Part shown: positions 30,114 to 39,908 of the stretch, piece by piece
How positions within the stretch are numbered: position 1 is the first letter of the stretch
Layout of the letters: the number at the start of each line of letters is the position of its first letter
Assembly: GCA_977017575.1 (NCBI GenBank)
Contig: CDRNVI010000040.1
Location: forward strand, 186,001-250,000
Source: Paramoeba atlantica
Lineage: Eukaryota; Discosea
DNA: 64,000 nt
Direction: 5' to 3'
Made by a program: the position numbers and the translations under genes
The notes under the pieces: generated by a model
Told to the model about the DNA's origin: nothing
Database searches by the model: none
The model's input: the letters and a program-made list of their open reading frames with translations, nothing else

Positions 30114-31242
30114 AAAATGTAATTATAATTATAATTACTTATGGATGTGAAACTGGTGAACCTGGAGGGGAGTAAAAGTTGTTATATTAGATACTTGCCA
30201 TCACAATTTCACAAATAAGCGCTTCAAATAGATAATCGTTCTAATCCTACGTCAGTAAGGTTATCAAGCTCATGAGGCGTGTATGTTCTAGTGATTCTTC
30301 GGAACGTATATTGTTGATCACTTTGCCAAATTGAGTTTCTAGAGCGTCTGTAATTGTTTGACGTAGAACGCATTCGTGCTCAAAAACGAGTTCATTGAAC
30401 TTAAGAGTTTCATCCAGAGCGTGCTCTCAGTCACTTTCACTCATTTCGAAAATGGGGCGAAACCAGAGAACTTTTTTCTCAACCTACCTTTTCGATGGTC
30501 TAACAACAACCGAAGTAAAGTCCACGAGAAAAATGGCCGTTGTGGCTTGCACAAGTTGTCACTGGCTTGCAGTGGCAGTACGCATGAGGTCCATTAAGTA
30601 GTGACAGGAAAGTAGTGACAGGAAAGTAGTGACAAGAAAGTAGTGACAGGATCTTTTTCCTAAAACAAAAAAAATCCAATCGGTCGAAGTTGCATTTATA
30701 ATTACTTATGAAAGACATAGGAATTATAAGTCATAAGGGAGTAAAAGTGCGAGTTCAAGGCGTATTTATAATTACTTATGGAGGGGGGAGTATACAGAGG
30801 AGTTTATAGAAAATCCTTTTTAAAAAACTTGAATATTACCGTATATATTTTCAGAAGAAAGAATGTTTATTGCGCATTACCGTTTAGATAGGCACATTAC
30901 CGTTTAAATGGCACATTACCGTTCGAATACGAATTAAAACGGTAACCGACAGACGGTTTAAGTGAAGGAAGTGAAGTGAAGGAAGTGAGGTGCAATAAGC
31001 CTTTAATATGCTATATCCAGAACATTAGTTTTTCCTATTCTTAGAAAATTTCTGAATTAGGATACTAGCAAAGTTGGATGAATATCCTAATTCGACCTTT
31101 TTCAGCTTAATATCCTAATTCGCCTTCAGTATTATGCTAATTCAGCTTAATATCCTAATTCCGAATTAGGATATTGTTTCGACTTGCGGTTTATTATAAA
31201 TATTTATGCACTAAAACCTAGTATATCAAATTTGTTCTACCT
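30114..31242. repeat. Gene-free stretch with several short iterated motifs
   Basis: Four motif clusters are visible. TAATTACTTATG occurs at about 30133, 30700 and 30770. A 14-bp unit GTAGTGACAGGAAA is repeated four times at 30597-30650. GCACATTACCGTTTA-like units lie at 30880-30930. AATATCCTAATTC occurs in both orientations at 31055-31175. Each looks like the end region of a different small element. No gene is seen. Confidence 0.6.
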
Positions 31243-31815
31243 ATGAATCCGATAGCAGGAAGTCTTCTACGAGCTACATGTGTTCTTTTCACTAAAGCGG
31301 AGAACAAAGATTCAAATATTCCAGTTAGTGACAATTTCACAAAGAGCGATGGTGCATCAATGTTGGCACCACAGATTAGTACGACAGAACTACAACCTAC
31401 CGAAAATCTACAGCCTACCGAAATTCAGTCTATTAGTATTACAAAATTTTCTTCGTTAACCTCTAAATCAAAACCAAACGTGCAGATTACAAGTAAAACA
31501 AAAGCCACCAAACTGCGAAATAAGTTGGCATTATATCACCTTTCTGATCTTGGGTTTAATAGACATCAAAAGCGTTATCTTAAAACTGTACCGCTTGGCG
31601 TTCAGGGTGGAGGTCATGTTAATGTAGATGGAAACCTTTTTTCCAAATCTACTCAAAAACGGTTAGACGCCCACGGAGTTGCGAGTGGTCTTTTTACGGA
31701 CCTGAACACCAGTGAAGGATCATCCGGAATCACTCACATATGGCTATCTAAAAAAGACATATATTCCATGGGCCTAAAGATACGATCAAATCCTGTGCCG
31801 TATATGCAGTGGTAG
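31243..31815 (+). CDS. Hypothetical small protein
   Basis: This 190-residue frame starts at ATG 31243 and lies alone between two repeat islands. The N-terminus (MNPIAGSLLRATCVLF) is hydrophobic/basic and could be a mitochondrial presequence. Residues 25-85 are Ser/Thr/Lys-rich and the C-terminal half looks folded (LALYHLSDLGFNRHQKRYL, THIWLSKKDIYSMGLK). I recognise no family. Mitochondrial ribosomal proteins of this group are often this small and divergent, but that is only a guess. Confidence 0.6.
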   Translation: MNPIAGSLLRATCVLFTKAENKDSNIPVSDNFTKSDGASMLAPQISTTELQPTENLQPTEIQSISITKFSSLTSKSKPNVQITSKTKATKLRNKLALYHLSDLGFNRHQKRYLKTVPLGVQGGGHVNVDGNLFSKSTQKRLDAHGVASGLFTDLNTSEGSSGITHIWLSKKDIYSMGLKIRSNPVPYMQW

Positions 31816-31952
31816 ACTACCATAAGTGTGCAGGAGGCATACACTCATAGAAACGCATTCTACACTTCACGTTGAATCGGATATTTAACGATATGGATTT
31901 CGAATTCGGAGTTCAGTCTAGTTTTTTTATCTTATCAATCTTTGTCTATGCA

Positions 31953-32890
31953 TTATCACCACCTACGTAAACACGCTAGATACCGGTTCCAAGCCCGGCG
32001 TCGCTTCGTTGATACCTAGTATCATTGAAGCGAAGTGTGAGGAAGATAGGTGGACCCATTGAGCGGAGAACCGCTATACGACGCAAACTTTAAGTTTACG
32101 CATTGAAAGAATGGAAGGAGAGAAAGAAAGACACGGAAAGCAAGGAAGAGAAGGAATAAAGGAAGGAATGAAGGAATGAATGAACGAAGGAAAGAAAAAA
32201 TGAAGAAATGAATGAATGAAAGTAGGAGAGAAGGAAAGAAAAAAGAAAGGAGGGGAGAGATAGATAGCAAAAGATGGAGACAGTGAGAAAAAACGAAAGG
32301 GAAAGAAGCGAGGAAAAGAAAGAATGTGACGGAAAGCGAGAAAGCAATGGAGAGAATGAATGGATGAATGCAAGAGCGAAGAAAAGAATGGAAACGCATT
32401 GAAAGAATGGAAGGAGAGAAAGAAAGACACGGAAAGCAAGGAAGAGAAGGAATAAAGGAAGGAATGAAGGAATGAATGAACGAAGGAAAGAAAAAATGAA
32501 GAAACGAATGACTGAAAGAATGATAGAAAGAATGAGAAAGAAAGAAAGAAAGAAGGAGAAAGAAAGAAATAAGGAGAAAGAAAGAAAGAAAGAAAGAAGG
32601 TGAAAGAAAGAAAGGAGAAAGAAAGAAAGAAAGAAGGAGAAAGAAAAGAGAAAGAAAGAACGAAGGAGAAAGAAAGAAAGAAGGAGAAAGAAAGAAAGAA
32701 CGAAGGAGAAAGAAAGAAAGAAGGTGAAAGAAAGAGAGAACGAGAAAAAAAGAAAGAAACAGAGAGGGAGAGAGAGGGAGAAGCAAGCAAAAGAGAAAGA
32801 GAAAGAGAGAGAGAGTCAACAGCCCCAAAGGCATGCCTGTCACCCTCCGGCCTGGAACCAGTATCTAGGTGCATACGTAGGTGATGATAA
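31953..32890. mobile_element. TIR element with a homopurine core
   Basis: TTATCACCACCTACGTA at the left matches the complement of TACGTAGGTGATGATAA at the right. The arms continue through CTAGATACCGGTTCCA (left) and TGGAACCAGTATCTAG (right), about 45 bp each with mismatches. The interior is the homopurine tract described separately. Confidence 0.7.
32100..32817 (+). repeat. About 700-bp homopurine (GAAAGAAAGAAGG-type) tract with an internal duplication
   Basis: The plus strand is almost purely A and G, with GAAAGAAAGAAGGAGAAAG-type units from about 32520. A segment of about 110 bases starting CGCATTGAAAGAATGGAAGG at 32099 recurs at 32395, 296 bases later. Long minus-strand frames rich in Ser, Phe and Leu are an artefact of this composition. 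Confidence 0.9.
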
Positions 32891-32891
32891 T

Positions 32892-34323
32892 GTGAGGGTT
32901 GGTAGTCCTAATCTGGGCTTACCCAGAGAGGGTCCACCAACCCGTCATTATCGCGGCGCAGTAGACGCGCCATGGCAGGCCAGGCACCATGAAGGCCAAA
33001 AAAAAATGTTTTGACAACACCGGGCTTGAAACCCGGCCTGCACCAAAATCCGAAAACTAATTCGGCGGAATTCAAGCAGATTCGATAGAGCGTGGAGCCG
33101 CTGTTTGACATAGCGTGGAGCCGCTCGCATGGAGTGTGGAGCCGCTGTTTTAGCAGCGTGGAGCCACTCATGCTGATTTGATAGAGCGTGGAGTCGCTGT
33201 TTGACATAGCGTGGAGCCGCTCGCATGGAGTGTGGAGCCGCTGTTTTAGCAGCGTGGAGCCACTCATACTGATTTGATGGAGCGTGGAGCCGCTGTTTGA
33301 CACAGCGTGGAGCCGCTCGCATGGAGTGTGGAGCCGCTGTTTTAGCAGCGTCGAGCCACTCATACTGATTTGATGGAGCGTGGAGCCGCTGTTTGACACA
33401 GCGTGGAGCCGCTCGCATGGAGTGTGGAGCCGCTGTTTTAGCAGCGTCGAGCCACTTATACTGATTTGATGGAGCGTGGAGCCGCTGTTTGATATCGCGT
33501 GGAGCCGCTCGCATGGAGTGTGGAGCCGCTGTTTTAGCAGCGTCGAGCCACTCATGCTGATTTATAGGAGCGGAGATCCGCTGTTTGATACAGCGTCGAA
33601 CCGCTCGCATGTAGTGTAGATTCTCGCCGTTTCTGCAGCGTCGAGCCACTCATGCTGATTTGATGGAGCGTAGATCCGCTGTTTGATGCAGCGTCGAACA
33701 GCTCGCATGGAGTGTAGATCCGCATGTAGCGTTGAATCAGTCGCGTTGATTTGATAGGGAATGTGGCGTTTGATACAGAATATGACCGGTAGTAGGGTAC
33801 TGCCTCTCGTGGAATTGCAATGGAGCGTGTGACGGCAGTTGGATACAGTGTCGGTCTGGATGACTACAGTTCCACGTGTGGACTCTGACTCGCTTTTATT
33901 ATTACGTTTTGGATACGCCATACCTTTTGTAAGTGTGGTATCCCTGCATCATAGATGATGCGTAAATTAGTGGAACCCTAAATGACCAGTGCCATTGAGT
34001 CGTAGTTACTCGTTTAGTGGAGGGTTTCTAGGTTTTAATGGAGCGGCCTTTCCTAGAGTAGTTCCACTAGTAAGAGTAGTAAGAATGCTAATTCAGTATA
34101 GATTCCTAGTAATACAAGTAGAGACTAGTTGAAGTAGTACAGTTCTGTATAGTTCTGGTGGTTTAAACGTGTGTATATGTGGGGTTGCCGTCCGAATAAT
34201 TAACGTCTGAATAAATATTCTAAGAATGATGGTGTGCTCGGCTTCATTCATTGAACCGCCGTGATAATGACGGGTTGGTGAACCCTCTCTGGGTAAGCCC
34301 AGATTAGGACTACCAACCCTCAC
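32892..34323. mobile_element. 1.4-kb element with about 65-bp TIRs and an internal satellite
   Basis: GTGAGGGTTGGTAGTCCTAA at the left matches the complement of the right end (34254-34323) over about 65 bases with two or three mismatches. AAT flanks both sides (32889-32891 and 34324-34326). It abuts the preceding homopurine element. No transposase gene is seen; the middle is a 96-bp tandem array. Confidence 0.8.
33079..33700 (-). repeat. 96-bp tandem repeat (about 6.5 copies)
   Basis: GATTTGATGGAGCGTGGAGC-like starts occur at 33079, 33175, 33271, 33367, 33463, 33559 and 33656: six spacings, five of 96 and the last 97. Each unit contains four diverged copies of GYGTGGAGCCRCT. Since 96 is a multiple of three, two minus-strand frames stay open for over 200 codons, encoding a 32-residue repeat (AAKTAAPHSMRAAPR). 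Copies decay toward the right end. Confidence 0.9.
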
Positions 34324-34600
34324 AATATTGCCCTTCTTTTATGGCCAAAACCTCTAGGTAAAGGGGATTAGAGGTAAAAATGACACAGACACTGTAAAGA
34401 AAAAGGATCCGTTGAATTTTCATCACCAATGTTTGGTTGGTGCCAGGAGTTCTGTATATCGTCAGTAGAATACACTTTTTTAGATACGTCTTCCTCAACA
34501 ACTTCCATGTTGGCATTGGCTTCCTTGTTGAGGGAGACACTACTCCCTCGCTGCCCTATATTACCGCCTCCCTATTTACTACTGCGCTCATAAGTAATTT
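34324..34600. other. Spacer without recognised feature
   Basis: No gene is seen; only a 68-codon open frame overlaps it (34437-34643), which I do not credit. Confidence 0.4.
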
Positions 34601-35000
34601 GTTGTGGTGGTTGTATAACTACCGCTCTACCCTCGATTATTGAAAAAGTGAACAAAAACAGTGAAAATATAAAGAGGAACTCAGTAATATATTCGAATAA
34701 AAAAATGTAAAAGGGGGCCCCGGTGGTCCAAAACTGAAAAAAAAATAAAAAAATGGGGGGTCTAGGGGGGGTCCATGGGGGGGGGCATACGTCGCAAGTT
34801 TTTTTCGATTTTTTTGCTTTTCAAAATCGATCGCAGGGAAGTGGTAGAGTACGCCGCGGCGATGATTTTCCACCCCTCCCCACCTCGGGGTGATCCCCCC
34901 CTGGTACGCACAGGAGGGGTCCGATAAGGTGAAATTTTCCGAAAATTTTGGGGTGACCAAAAAGGGGGTATGAGGGCACTTCCCCTGAGTGGTCATCAAG
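34601..35000 (-). repeat. Interspersed repeat copy (c) of the two-block family, reverse, partial
   Basis: The left edge GTGGTTGTATAACTACCGCT equals the terminus of copy (a), and GTGAACAAAAACAGTGAAAA follows. Block 2 is present in reverse complement (about 34805-34960) with the G-run region (34750-34790). Block 1 and the hairpin are missing. Confidence 0.7.
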
Positions 35001-35299
35001 GTGCCCGCGTGTCAAAACGGAAATCGTCGAAGGGACACAGAATCATCGAAGGTGTTTTAATTTGCTTTGGGGAAGATTCTGACACTTTCTTCGGACTTGG
35101 CGGTGGTCAAAGCTGGAGGTATGAATTTTAGATAAAAAAATAGGTAAGGCTGAGTAGAAACGTGAATGAAAAAAGCGTCCGAGGATACGAATTTTCATTG
35201 CGCTATGATCTGAAATTATTCGTTAACTTATATTTTCGAATCCGTAGGCTCGTTCTCACTGTCGCTTTTCTCAAAAATGATGGGAGACTTGCCGAAATG

Positions 35300-35640
35300 C
35301 TCCACAATGCCCTGGAGCATGTTGCGAAAGCGGTTTTGCCACGCTCATTATGGACCTCTCCGAATTTGACGCATTGAAGGGCGATGTTGCGCTAAAGGCC
35401 CTGGGCAGAAGCACAGAAATTATAATACTGGCGTCTAGTCCAGTCTTTTATAATTCGGTGGACACATTCCGCATGGTTAGCGTGGTAACCATGGAGCTCA
35501 ACGAACTCTTTGGAATGGTTCACCGCAAAGTGACGACAGAACTGTCCCATCCCCGAGTAACCACGCCACGCATCAGAGGCAACCAATGACCGCGCACTCT
35601 CCAAGTGCGGAAGTATGAAATTGCGTAAAGTTTGATAAAC
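35300..35640 (-). pseudogene. Merlin/ISXO2-like transposase fragment
   Basis: On the minus strand, LRNFILPHLESARSLVASD is followed by AWRGYSGMGQFCRHFAVNHS and HANHAECVHRIIKDW. This matches the second Asp (S-D-x-W-x-x-Y), the VNHSxxFV strand and the H-x-N-x-x-E region of IS1595/ISXO2 and eukaryotic Merlin transposases. The N-terminal part with the first catalytic Asp and any zinc ribbon are not found upstream, so it is a fragment. Confidence 0.6.
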
Positions 35641-35691
35641 CCTTTATCAATTACATCGATGCTTTAATTTTTAACTATTTCTGTCCCCTCC

Positions 35692-35750
35692 TGATACAGT
35701 ACAGTAGTTTCATGATACAGTAATTTCATGATACAGTAATTTCATGATTT
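35692..35750 (+). repeat. Short tandem repeat of CATGATACAGTAATTT
   Basis: The 16-bp unit is present twice in full (35711-35742) with partial copies on each side, upstream of the exonuclease gene. Confidence 0.8.
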
Positions 35751-35893
35751 TTAAGCACCCCGTGCGTAACTTATTAAGTTAGGGGTTATCTATACTGATC
35801 TGCGATCATCAGATTTCCGGTGAATAAGGATGACTCTTCCTGATAAAAAATGTTTTAATATTTTAATTATGGAAACATCAGAATACACCTTGA

Positions 35894-38800
35894 ATGCATT
35901 CTAAGACACTTTTAGGAGAACCATTCTTTATATTTGCTTCCTACAAAGAACTGATGAAGTCGGTGCATCGCAGCGTCTATAAGTCGGGAATGACTGACGA
36001 ATTACTCCAGAGATTTTGCGTCCAACACGGAATTGCTAAGCAGAAAAAATCTGCCGAAGTCGACGCGCCTAAGACGGAAATCAACAAAAGTGGTGGAGAA
36101 ATTAAGAGTACGCAGCAAGTGCAGGGGTCGCAAAAGGAATGCAAAAACTTACTCGTGTCCACTGCTTACAGCGTTCCTCGTTCGCATTTCCTCGCACCAT
36201 ACGTTGTTGAACTCACTAGAACAAGAAAAGATGCGATAAAACAATGCGGAATGTTTGTTCCATGTCGAAACTTAATGAAGGATGATGCAACCATGAGTAT
36301 TTCGAAAACGAGTGAGCCTTCAAGCGAGGCATTTGCAAAGGAATCCTTTCTTGATAAAATGTTGTGCTTTCGCAAATTGAATTTGATGAGCGATATGGAA
36401 GAATTAAAATTGCAATTTGCAAAAAAGGTAAAAGTTTTAGAGAGCGATGAAAAGGACTGCGGTAAAGAAATACCTCTGTTGCTACCACTTACCGATGCTG
36501 ATGCAATTGTCCAATTTTTGCTGAAGTGTAAAGTTCGCGACTTACTTCAAGTCCTGTATGCAAACGATACGACATCTGGAAAGGTGTGTACGTCATCGGT
36601 TCTGAAAACGGATAATGACCCGCCAACAGTTTCGTACGTTTTGTTAGGAAGGAGTGTAAAATCAATTCTCTTTGATTATTTGCGAAAGCAGCGAGGTTAT
36701 TCTTTACTAAAATTCTCGGAAAACGGGAACCAATTGGAAAAATGTGATACTGGAGTCAATTTCTGTGAAAAATCTGGGCAGTCTGGCTCTGAAAATGACG
36801 AATTCTTGAAGAAATACTGCTCGAAGTTTGGCATTAAAACATGCAATGTGACCACTGCCATGTCTCACACATTTACTCACTTCGGAAATCGCTATCAGAA
36901 TTGGTGGCAGCATATCTGGGCCGTGGCTGATGTGCCGGTGGAAGTATATTTTGTCGAAGCAGTTTGCACGGTTCCACGCGTTAAAGGTAATGACACCGCT
37001 TCACCGAATTTACTGATACAGGGAAATCGATTGGCGCATGTGAGCACTAAAACTCATATTGTGGCACTTAACCTGCATACGTACGAGCGTACGAAAGCCA
37101 TGTCAATGGCCGAATTTCCTCGCATGATTCGGTCTCGCACATCGCAGCCGATTCTTCTTGTAACCGCCGCATATAAAAGCTCATTGTGCAACACTCTCCG
37201 CCAATGTTGTGGGGTACGAGTCCAAGTTTTGGATGTATATGAGGACGCGACTGTTATGTTGTGTAGAAGTGCTGCCTCGGAGGAAGATATATTTTTTCAG
37301 GTTTTTGGCAACGAAATAAAGGAGTCAACTAGACAACTTAACTGGGATGCGCTTCTTGAGCTGTTTGCATCCAAAGCATGTGACGGTACTGGTGGTTCTC
37401 TTCAACTTCTCAATAGAATCAAGGCCTACAGTTACTGGAAAAGGGATGAACTGACGTATCTCAATAAATTAAAGAAAGGCAAGTCCTCTACAGATGCTGA
37501 AAGTAGTGAAGGGAAATGCATTGCCCAAACGTTCGGGGTCCAAACCATTGGAAAACAAGCGTTCTATCCTGCGGACTACGTTAATGTGCAACGATGGGAT
37601 TCTGTTTGCCGTTCCACGCTGATGAGCCAAAAGCACGAGGAATCGACCGTTCGAGATAAGTACTCAAAATATCTTATTTTGGATCTAGAAACCACAACAC
37701 ATAAAATGCATGGCCGTGTTGCGAATTGTTTCAGTGATAAGAATCGGGTCGTTTTACCTGGATTACTGGACTACAAAGGCATGCTTTCTATTCCATCCGG
37801 AGGATATCAAACGAGCGCAGAAATGCAGTTACCTGATTTAGATCAGTTTACTGTCATCATCGGGCATAATATCAAGTTTGACCTTCTCTATTTGTGGAAA
37901 CAGCCGGCCTTACAACAGTTTTTTGAACGTGGTGGAAAGGTATGGGACACGTTGTACGCGGAATATCTATTGACCGGGCAGAAAGTGCGCATTGGAAGGG
38001 GAGCGGGATTGGACGTCGTAGCTCCGATGTATGGAGGCACGCGAAAAATTGATCATGTAAAAGAAGCTTGGAAAAAAGGCCTTGACACATCGGATATACC
38101 TGTCGAGATTCTTGCAGAATATCTTGCTGGTGACCTAAAAAATACCGAAATACTTTTTGAAAACCAGATTAAGAAAGCAGTAGAAATGGGGTCATTGACC
38201 ATGCTCCACGAACGCATGGACTTTTTGCTCGCAGCCTGCGAGGCGGAATACAATGGACTAATGACAGTCCCCATATTTCAAGCACCGGAAACGGATGCAG
38301 CGCCCGATGACACTCCCATAGAGGAATCATGTGAAAGAAATTCTAGCCCAACAGTTATAAAGGACGCCCCGACTAACAAAAAAGAAGATTTCTTTTCGTT
38401 CGGGGAATATACTCACGAGAACGGAGTGATTCGTCCAGAGTGTATTGCTGCCATGAGCTACTCTTCCAAGGTAATGATTGCACTCGGTCGTCCTTTTGGA
38501 TTACAGAACGTACAACGTCTTGTTAAGCCGGAAACATTTTATGAAGTTACCATCACAAACCAAGCGCTCAAGTACACGGAGCACCACGCCACGTTTGATG
38601 CGGATTGCGATAGAAAGCTAGTATCACATTTTTGCATATCTGGAAAGGCAGCAAGCGATTTAAAGAATGCCTCTGGATCTTTACTGCAGTTCGAATGGAA
38701 AAATTTGGAACAAATTTGTTTCGCATACCTTTTCGATCTTATAAAGTGGGACGACAGTCAGGTACTCTGTACTACAGTCGATTCATCGAAAAGCAAAGAG

Positions 38801-39499
38801 GAATTATTTCGGCGAATGTGCAAATGCAGTGCTCATATTTTGGATGAATCTATTCAAGTGAGCAATCAAATGTCTACGCCGGATAGCTGCTTTTTATATC
38901 AGGGAAGAGTGCTCCTCCCTTTTGGTGCACATGTTACAGTGGAAGAAAATAAATTTTTTGCCAATCGTAATCTTACTTCCTCTATCGTCTCAAATTTTGA
39001 TTTGTCTGCGCTTGCAACTGCTCCAGTGAGCTGCTTTGCAGCCGCCGTCGTTCAGAGTTCCTGCGCAAAAGTCTTTGCTCATCTGAAAAAGAATTATTCT
39101 GGGGATAGAAGCCTATTAGAAAATAGTACGTCGAACACAGAAGACAAAGCATCCTACTTTTGGAAAAAGTTATTTCGGAAGAAAGAAAGCTGTAAAAGTA
39201 AAAGAGCACTTTTGGTTCTCGTCGGTCCAACCAGTTTATGGTTAGACGTCGACACCACGGACGATACCGAAGTGCGAGACGATTTAATACGAGAGGTCAG
39301 CAACCTTATGCAGAGTGCTCTACAAGACTATGTAAATGCTTTTGTAGCGGCACCTGGGACGAAATGTGTAACGAATGAAAACAAAGTCCAAAATACACCC
39401 AAACTCGATGTGGAAGTCATATCAATTCCTTGTAAAGGAGTTTATCTTCAGCGAAAGACGAATTCAGGTGAAGAGCCGCTAATCAAAGAAACTTGTTAG
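35894..39499 (+). CDS. Family-A polymerase-like protein with intact DEDDy 3'-5' exonuclease and degenerate polymerase domain
   Basis: This 1201-residue protein has no recognised domain before about residue 590. Residues 594-770 carry an exonuclease: ExoI YLILDLETTT (D597, E599), ExoII IIGHNIKFDLLYLW (N659, D663) and ExoIII YLAGDLKNTE (Y743, D747), so all DEDDy residues are present. The rest follows the order of a phage-type DNA polymerase I, but with key residues changed. LLQFEWKNLEQICFAYL occupies the motif A position (usually D-x-S-Q-x-E; here E934-W-K-N-L-E). No K-x(3)-FG-x-x-YG motif B is visible. APVSCFAAAVVQSSCAKVF resembles the post-B helix. LVLVGPTSLWLDVD sits where motif C V-H-D-S should be, with G1111-P1112 replacing His-Asp. 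Nuclease activity without synthesis is the inference. Kinetoplastid mitochondria use several family-A polymerases, which suggests a paralogue with a structural or proofreading role. Confidence 0.8.
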   Translation: MHSKTLLGEPFFIFASYKELMKSVHRSVYKSGMTDELLQRFCVQHGIAKQKKSAEVDAPKTEINKSGGEIKSTQQVQGSQKECKNLLVSTAYSVPRSHFLAPYVVELTRTRKDAIKQCGMFVPCRNLMKDDATMSISKTSEPSSEAFAKESFLDKMLCFRKLNLMSDMEELKLQFAKKVKVLESDEKDCGKEIPLLLPLTDADAIVQFLLKCKVRDLLQVLYANDTTSGKVCTSSVLKTDNDPPTVSYVLLGRSVKSILFDYLRKQRGYSLLKFSENGNQLEKCDTGVNFCEKSGQSGSENDEFLKKYCSKFGIKTCNVTTAMSHTFTHFGNRYQNWWQHIWAVADVPVEVYFVEAVCTVPRVKGNDTASPNLLIQGNRLAHVSTKTHIVALNLHTYERTKAMSMAEFPRMIRSRTSQPILLVTAAYKSSLCNTLRQCCGVRVQVLDVYEDATVMLCRSAASEEDIFFQVFGNEIKESTRQLNWDALLELFASKACDGTGGSLQLLNRIKAYSYWKRDELTYLNKLKKGKSSTDAESSEGKCIAQTFGVQTIGKQAFYPADYVNVQRWDSVCRSTLMSQKHEESTVRDKYSKYLILDLETTTHKMHGRVANCFSDKNRVVLPGLLDYKGMLSIPSGGYQTSAEMQLPDLDQFTVIIGHNIKFDLLYLWKQPALQQFFERGGKVWDTLYAEYLLTGQKVRIGRGAGLDVVAPMYGGTRKIDHVKEAWKKGLDTSDIPVEILAEYLAGDLKNTEILFENQIKKAVEMGSLTMLHERMDFLLAACEAEYNGLMTVPIFQAPETDAAPDDTPIEESCERNSSPTVIKDAPTNKKEDFFSFGEYTHENGVIRPECIAAMSYSSKVMIALGRPFGLQNVQRLVKPETFYEVTITNQALKYTEHHATFDADCDRKLVSHFCISGKAASDLKNASGSLLQFEWKNLEQICFAYLFDLIKWDDSQVLCTTVDSSKSKEELFRRMCKCSAHILDESIQVSNQMSTPDSCFLYQGRVLLPFGAHVTVEENKFFANRNLTSSIVSNFDLSALATAPVSCFAAAVVQSSCAKVFAHLKKNYSGDRSLLENSTSNTEDKASYFWKKLFRKKESCKSKRALLVLVGPTSLWLDVDTTDDTEVRDDLIREVSNLMQSALQDYVNAFVAAPGTKCVTNENKVQNTPKLDVEVISIPCKGVYLQRKTNSGEEPLIKETC

Positions 39500-39908
39500 T
39501 GCCCTTCGAACAGTGAAGCGCCACACCTGAGAAAGCGAACCAAGCAGTTACACATTGGGGACTCCCGCTAATCTCTGATTGTTTATCCACTCCTTGATTT
39601 TTTGGAAATTTTATAATTGAAGAAGGAACTATTATAGGTATCTTTTAATTTAGAGGGAGTTTACTAATTATAAAATCATCCCTTTCTAGTCACTAGACAT
39701 CACGCAGGTTTTATACATGCATATTGATTCTTTAGCACTTTTAGAACGGCCTTGACACATGAGTCTTTTCCCCCAAATCGCCAGCTGCTGGGTTACGTTA
39801 GGTAGGAAGTTTAAGAAGTAAGTTTGAGTTGGTATTTTCCGAAAAGAATCACATTTCGTCTTTGAGAGTTTTAAAACTTTGTTGTCTAATTTAAATGATT
39901 TTTATATC
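39500..39908. other. Intergenic region
   Basis: These 409 bases hold no gene. An inverted repeat ATTTTATAATT (about 39608) / AATTATAAAAT (about 39667) could form a hairpin in the 3' untranslated region. Confidence 0.4.

Noticed and set aside
32022-32874. Long minus-strand frames of more than 260 codons rich in Ser, Phe and Leu
   Set aside because: They are the complement of the homopurine tract; two overlapping frames are open for the same trivial reason.
33013-33050. tRNA-like T-arm (CCGGGCTTGAAACCCGG) followed by CACCA
   Set aside because: No D-arm, anticodon arm or matching acceptor strand is found upstream; it lies inside a TIR element.
32948-33649. A 233-codon frame in the 96-bp satellite as a protein gene
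   Set aside because: Openness follows from the period being a multiple of three; the frame has no non-repetitive part and copies decay toward the end.
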